Source: Macrocystis pyrifera (lineage: Eukaryota > Sar > Phaeophyceae > Laminariales > Laminariaceae). From it: DNA of 64,000 bases. Positions within the stretch are counted from its first letter, which is position 1; each line of letters opens with the position of its first letter. Of this stretch, positions 59,081 to 64,000 are shown in pieces. Below the pieces are notes generated by a model that searched no databases, had not been told where the DNA came from, and saw nothing but the letters and a program-made list of their open reading frames with translations. The DNA lies in NCBI GenBank assembly GCA_031763025.1, contig JASSKH010000044.1:372001-436000 (forward strand), read 5' to 3'. Position numbers and translations under genes: made by a program.

Positions 59081-59403
59081 TGGACAGACCTTGATAGTAG
59101 ATTTTTATGGGGGTTTTGTGTTGGACGCCTGAAGCCCACCCTCCGACCCGAACCCTAACCCTAACCCTAAGGCCGAACCCTATGCCAGTGGTCAGTGCTG
59201 GGATGCTGTGCTTGTTAAGACTCTAGGTTGGCTCGATCAGCGTGGATGCTGACCTTGGGAAGACTCTAGGTTGACTCGGGATGACTCGGGATGCTGTGGC
59301 TGGGAAAGACTCGAAAGTTGATCAAGCCGCGCAAAACATACCCCTAGCCAATCAGAGTGCCTAATTAGCTACCCCAGGAAGATCTACTATCAAAGTTTGT
59401 CCA
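59081..59403. mobile_element. TIR-bounded 323-bp segment carrying telomere-like repeats
   Basis: The left end TGGACAGACCTTGATAGTAG and the right end, which on minus reads TGGACAAACTTTGATAGTAG, are inverted repeats of about 31 bp with about six mismatches. Inside are three perfect CCCTAA units (59,153-59,170), two near-units beside them, and a three-unit minisatellite with AAGACTCTAGGTTGACTC (59,200-59,325). No coding capacity. A target-site duplication is not evident. Confidence 0.55.
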
Positions 59404-59787
59404 TTACTGACGCTTCAAATCATGTCTATAGCGCAAGGTGACCAGTGAGGTCGACCTTGAAGCATTCAACGTTTGATGTGAAGCAAGCTAAACTGCTGAC
59501 GGAGAGAATTCGATGATATATAACAATGTGTACTTTAGGTGCACGGGCTTGACGGAATAAAATGTAATATATCCGCTATGGCGGCCTTGCGGTTTAGTAC
59601 CATTGTGCGTACGTGATATTCCACCTTTCGGTATGCTGAAAACGTTCTGTAAATAGCTACCTGGTAGCGAAGCACAGCACCCTGGCGTCATTGTCGTTGA
59701 GCAAGTCGCGTCCGTGTGCTCCATGATATCTACGTTGAATTATAAACACCACACCATTCCACCCTTCGCCCTGTTTACCGCATTAGA

Positions 59788-60527
59788 TCAACCAGAGAAT
59801 CTCGCGACGGAATTTGCTCGACCAAGCTCTCGAAAGCCATGTCTCGATGGGTCTAGAAGGTTCCCTCCAACTCTACTACCACTGTAGCGTTGATCCTGTA
59901 GTTTAAATACCACCGTGGTCATATTTTGGCAATCTATCCAAAACATTTGCATTGCAGACAGATCTCCCGAATGCCGACAAACTTTGACTACGTCATCGGC
60001 AGCATCGATGAATGAGAGCATGGCGGTCAAACCTGGAAAATAAAAAGTACGAACAGGATCACTACGGTGCGTAATGAAAGCGCGCACGTCGCGTACCTGT
60101 GATAGTATTCCTCTCCTGATCTCATCGACATCTACGATAAATACCAATTCCCGTGTATAAAATAAAATGTTGTATCCATAAGTGTATGGCAATGGTACGA
60201 TAAAATTGAAGCGCCTTTGGTGTGCACCTTGTCCGTGCAGAAATCTGCAATGCTGACGTTGCGGAACGTGCGTGGATCATACCAGCTTCCCCGTAAGCAA
60301 ACCCCGAATTCCGCTACGAAACATTCGACGATAGCCTGCTGTCATATCGACAACCTCGTTTAACGCTGTTGAAAGAAAATCGTTCATCTGCGTACCATCA
60401 ACGTCCCTCCCGCGATATGACGAACATATGTCTACGTGATTGAAGCGTATCATCTCCTCCTCCCCTTAATCCGATCAACGCGCAAAGGTATAGGAAATCT
60501 AAATCAAACGAAATATTATATTTTACC
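59788..60527 (-). CDS. Unknown gene downstream of the second vWD-type gene; possibly decayed
   Basis: On minus, a possible exon end at donor GAG|GTAAAA (60,527) is followed by a 62-nt intron (60,526-60,465). The next exon reads EEEMIRFNHVDICSSYRGRD, then MNDFLSTALNEVVDMTAGYR, then MFRSGIRGLLTGK. After one in-frame TGA near 60,278 the same frame continues HQRRFNFIVPLPYTYGYNIL, FYTRELVFIVDVDEIRRGIL, GLTAMLSFIDAADDVVKVCR and ends at 59,788. Near the TGA another frame reads SWYDPRTFRNVSIADFCTDK, so a frame change is as likely as a stop. About 210 codons with a single stop is far from chance. No family is recognised. The upstream exon of this copy is damaged, while that of the duplicate at 61,111 reads cleanly. 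Confidence 0.42.
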
Positions 60528-60659
60528 TCGCCGCATACAACCCTATCTGTTCACAATCAATGCTACCCACGATGCTTGGGTATTATTCATCTCACGCATT
60601 GAGATATTCTGAAATTCTGAGCATGGGGGTGCCATTGAACCTTCTTTACACAGCGGACC

Positions 60660-61230
60660 CTCACGATGTGTTCAAGGGGCGAAGTCGGTGCCCAGAGAGT
60701 CAGACACGCGATAGCGGTCAACGACCTTCGTAATAGTGAAATATCCACACATGTATCACAAGACACGGTGAAAACCGAACCTCGTCTAGTATGCACGTGG
60801 CCTCTGATAAGACCTGCAATCCTGACTGGCGGACCGTGCGCGGATGCAATATCAACCTCTCAGTTAGCGACAAGTATTTCTGCGATGATACCTTCCGCAA
60901 TAGTCTGCTGCCATATCGATAACATCAATGCACGCTACCAAGTATATTATTGTTCACGTGCGTACCATCAAATTTGAATTCGCGTAGTGTTTTGTTTATA
61001 GATGTTTACGTCATTGAAGCGCATCATCTCATTCTCCACTAGTCCCGTACAACATGCATTGGTGGCGGTTGCATATATATCATCTAGATCACACAAGTGT
61101 AGTATTTTACCTCGGCGCCTATGACCCATTCTCGCCACAATCGAGGCCCACGGCCATACTTGAATATCGTCGGTGACATCATATCCAGACGTCAGGACAG
61201 TTTTAACATTGCGCTCTGTTCGTAGAGCCG
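60660..61230 (-). pseudogene. Partial tandem duplicate: vWD-gene 3' end and downstream exons
   Basis: The block 60,790-61,150 repeats 60,230-60,590 about 560 bp away, with the same intron position (61,110-61,039, 72 nt, GTAAAATAC...GACTAG). Its upstream exon reads VLTSGYDVTDDIQVWPWAS then IVARMGHRRR and joins in phase to VENEMMRFNDVNIY, matching EEEMIRFNHVDIC of the other copy before the frame is lost. At 60,770-60,660 the minus strand reads DRYRVSDSLGTDFAP, a relic of the C-terminus EDYRVFGPLGTDFSLL of the 61,234 gene. So the gene end and the following gene start were duplicated together and then decayed in different parts. Confidence 0.55.
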
Positions 61231-61233
61231 ACC

Positions 61234-62467
61234 CTAGCGCTTGTTGAGAAGGGAGAAGTCGGTGCCCAGAGGGCCGAACACCCGGTAGTCTTCAACGGTG
61301 CCACGGAATGCGTCGAATCCCGTCATGACCTCGCGGCCGTCCTGATCTAGCACCGGGCGGGCCGTTTCACCGAGAATTCCAGACAACGACTCGTGATCGA
61401 GGGACAGGCCGTCCAGCCCCACGTCCATCTGCCAGAACTCCAGGTCGGGCAAAGAACCACCATCCCAGTCTTGTTCGCCCTTCTCTTGGGAGTTCATACC
61501 GACGTTGAGGCGCACAGTTACCGATGATGTCACGATTTTGAAGACGGCATGGATGGACTGCAAATCCGCAAGGTCGTGCTGATCGATGTACTGCGCGCAC
61601 CAGTTGGGAGCCGCCATGTTGTCAAACCGCAGGATCCAGTCTTCGAAGTGTTCCTCGATGGTCAACTCTCGGGTCCCTTGTAGCATTTCGTCGTACATGC
61701 GGGCCCAAATCTTGTCTCCGCCAAACTGACGGCACTCCGCGGGTAAGTTTGACGCCGATACAGTAATGCCATCTACCACGTATTCGTCCCTGGAAAATTG
61801 AAGGACGCTTTCAACTTCCTCGTCATCGACGACAGCGCGAAGTCCACCGTCGGCAAGGCAGGGTGAGGTCCCGCTGGGGCACCCATTTGTGTCGATAGTG
61901 TAGGGGTTCTTTACCTCGATAACAAGAGAGTGTCCCTCCGACAAAACGCTGAGGCCCGTGATCAGCTGGCGATCAGGGAACGCCTCGGGCAGAGGAGCCG
62001 TCAACCGGACGTTCACATGAAGATTGGCATCATCATCCTTAATCATGTTGTACCAGGCGCCGTCGACTCCAGACCAGTCAATCTTCTGGCCGCGGAGGCC
62101 TTTCATGTGGGGGTCGTCGCATACGTCTGACCCATCCGGGCACACTGCATTGTCCGCGTTCGAGATCAAGCAAAAGGGGTCAAAACAATCCAGGCATTCG
62201 TCCCATAAGTTCAAAGGGCAATCACGACCGAAGGTAGACCAACACAAAACCCAACAGAATATGACAGGCGACACACTAAAACCACAGATGGTTCAAACGT
62301 GGGTTGTGGGGAATCGAATCTGGTTTGCTCGTTGGCCGCGAATGAATAGCTTACTCTAGTATCACGCGGTTGGTCAGTCGATTCACCTTGCTTGATGTAA
62401 TCGCGTACACCAAAAATATATATACCACGCTGATATCGAGGAATTTACCGCCCGCCTTGGATACCAT
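61234..62467 (-). CDS. vWD / root-cap-like secreted protein, second paralogue
   Basis: The main exon (62,275-61,234) is intact. It reads DECLDCFDPFCLI, then VCDDPHMKGLRGQKIDWSG, SPCLADGGLRAVVDDEEVE, SLSGILGETARPVLDQDGR, AFRGTVEDYRVFGPLGTDF and ends NKR at TAG. It aligns throughout with the 43,442 paralogue but has no intron before DPHM. There is no in-frame ATG before that motif. A likely first exon is 62,467-62,355: ATG, then GGKFLDISVVYIFLVYAIT, a signal-peptide-like helix, ending at donor GTAAGC. A 79-nt intron ends GGTTTTAG and the join restores frame (GA|T GTG TCG). The model gives about 384 residues, probably secreted. The TATATATA near 62,420 is inside this exon. Exon 1 is less sure than exon 2. 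Confidence 0.68.
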
Positions 62468-62521
62468 CTCTACCGAGAAACATGCGGTGACAACGACAAT
62501 GGATGTCAGACAAGACCGCCA

Positions 62522-62976
62522 TTAACGATGAACCATGAAACGCTTATTAATGTTGCGGACAACCGGTAATCCATAACGCCAGCCATCAAGAACAACCCGT
62601 GCCGATGGTAACTGCATGCCGTACCACTTTGGACCGTTTTCGTAGACGGGCGGAGAAATTGCACGTACGCGGCAAGAAGTTCGTATTTCACCACGGTTGT
62701 AGTTACAGCCGAAGGTGTTGTAGATATGTATGGCCGAGTCAACACCAAAACGAATCCGTGTGCAAGGTGGGCCTTCGGCGGATCCCGCGCAAGGATACGA
62801 GTTGTTGTGAACCATTAAATGCGAGCATTGTTTTAATTCGGGTGGGTCCACTGCGGGATAAACACAGCGAATGGGAACAGGGTGCCGGGCGGTTAAGCAA
62901 ATACGTGCAAGTTCAAAGGCCTTGCACGAACGTGCGATTTTTCTACTGGTCGTTTTTAACCAAAATCTGTTCGAGA
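62522..62976 (-). CDS. Hypothetical cysteine-containing open frame or terminal exon
   Basis: A minus frame is open for about 150 codons and ends in TAA at 62,522. The part after a possible acceptor (TTTATCCCGCAG near 62,852) reads DPPELKQCSHLMVHNNSYPC, then FGVDSAIHIYNTFGCNYNRG, ISPPVYENGPKWYGMQLPS and VVLDGWRYGLPVVRN. It looks protein-like and has an N-S-Y glycosylation-type site, but I know no relative. The plus strand is also open here for 153 codons, which weakens the case. It lies about 55 bp upstream of the signal exon of the 61,234 gene on the same strand. Confidence 0.28.
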
Positions 62977-63060
62977 TTGCGCACTACTGATATATTATAC
63001 CCGGTACCATTTAAGTACGATGTCTCTGTAAAATATATTTCAGCAGGCAGCAGTGTTTAG

Positions 63061-64000
63061 TCGTAATAATAACACTGAACAGGGGACGATTGCGCAGATT
63101 CTAAAAAAAAACACAACGACACAATCTACGGTTAACAACACGTAACCGGCATGTGTACCCTATATGGTGGTATATTGTCGTGGGAGTGGAGTCTCCCATG
63201 TGACATTGCGGTGAGTGTGCTCATCAAGAGGCTTCGCATGACCGGCGGGTAGGCTAGTTAGTTGGCTCTTCCCGGGATAAATGCATTGTTCTGAAAGGTC
63301 GCGGAATCAGGGCAATGAAGACAACGCAATATGTGACGACCCTCAACGAGTGAAAAACGTGCAAGGCGAAGGATGTGGTTCGGATCCCTCAACCCACCGT
63401 CAGCAAAGGACGGAACTTGACGGCTAGTCGTACGCAATAAAGGTCATTGTACAGGGCGACTGACATCGAGCGTCCCATTCATAGAAGGTTTAGTGAAAAA
63501 GGTTGATATTTTTCTCTGGTGCTTTCGCCAATTGTAAAACCTCGCTCGTGACAAAACCATCCCTCTGTAAAGCAATTAAGGCACAGGGACAGACCCACAA
63601 TGTGGCTGAAATCCCATACACGCTCTACATGTGAATTGCGACTACCAATCGCCATGAAGATTGTATACCGTGTTATGTGCACGAACATATCAACGGTAGG
63701 CTCTACTGAATCTACTCGAGCACTCATCTCCATCAAATTGCAAACCCTTCTCCCCATCTATGTGAAATCCGTCGTAACTTCGTACCTGGCGCCAAAGTTG
63801 TTGGTCGAAGTGATGGCGAAGACCCGTCGTACCGAGTGGGAAAAAACAGCATGAAAGTCGAAACAATATTGATCCGCTCTAGTTTGAGGACGAAACGCCG
63901 GACTCGTGCGACGAGGTGTATTGCCACTAGTGAGGATAAAGCACGATAAGGGTTGCGATTTTTTCACAATGGTATGTTTCTATGGAGCTACATGCTGTTG
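63061..64000. other. Unassigned end of window
   Basis: Open frames on both strands around 63,479-63,930 are under 100 codons and unrecognised. No repeat or RNA is supported. Confidence 0.45.

Noticed and set aside
62412-62427. TATATATA as the promoter of the second vWD-type gene
   Set aside because: It lies inside the likely signal-peptide exon (coding for Val-Tyr-Ile-Phe), so it is better explained as coding sequence.

Overview
The window looks like nuclear DNA of a large, gene-poor, repeat-rich eukaryote. Support comes from GT-AG introns of about 60-640 nt, a tRNA-derived SINE, LINE 3' ends with a (CAA)n tail, Ty1/Copia, Ty3/Gypsy and DIRS/Ngaro-type fossils, many short inverted-repeat elements and long degenerate minisatellites. 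The Copia Gag and integrase text, the LINE tail and the secreted vWD/root-cap-like proteins suggest a stramenopile, most likely a brown alga. That placement is inference. I see no bacterial operons, CRISPR array, intact tRNA or rRNA gene.

Layout. 1-12 kb: mostly non-coding, with two families of short inverted-repeat elements, three LINE 3' ends (two on minus, one on plus, 5' ends facing) and one SINE. 12-14.4 kb: a poorly preserved minus-strand gene with CxxC zinc-type motifs, split by a CAG-rich tandem repeat. 15.2-23.5 kb: a broken Copia element (LTRs at 16,240-16,518 and 22,822-23,099) carrying a nested 1.5-kb inverted-repeat insertion, with a CAATTG-centred minisatellite on each side. 23.9-28.9 kb: four copies of a roughly 1.15-1.2-kb tandem module. 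29-31 kb: an unassigned GC-rich block and tandem repeats. 31.5-34.9 kb: Ty3/Gypsy remains, a second SINE and retroelement debris. 36.7-40.1 kb: minisatellites, including a 1.5-kb CGATCG-centred array. 42.9-45.2 kb: a terminal exon of unknown type and the first vWD/root-cap-like gene. 48.6-50.5 kb: a GTTAC-centred palindromic satellite. 51.6-56.9 kb: a DIRS/Ngaro-type fossil with split direct repeats A1...B1-A2-B2. 59.1-59.4 kb: a TIR-bounded segment holding telomere-like repeats. 59.8-63 kb: the second vWD/root-cap-like gene, a downstream gene of unknown function, and a partial tandem duplication of both.

The only gene set with clear internal logic is the vWD/root-cap-like pair at 43.4-45.2 kb and 61.2-62.5 kb, both on minus. 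They share the (C)xDPHM start of a vWD-type D domain, a G-I-L-G-E-T motif and a matching C-terminus. The second has a signal-peptide-like first exon, so it is probably secreted. Downstream of it lie candidate exons of another gene, and a partial second copy of that boundary shows a local tandem duplication followed by decay.

The most unusual global feature is the abundance of unrelated tandem arrays that each centre on a short palindrome (CAATTG, CGATCG, GTAAC/GTTAC, GCATGC), plus a dispersed odd palindrome TACC(A/T)GGTA seen nine times by hand count where about 0.5 is expected.
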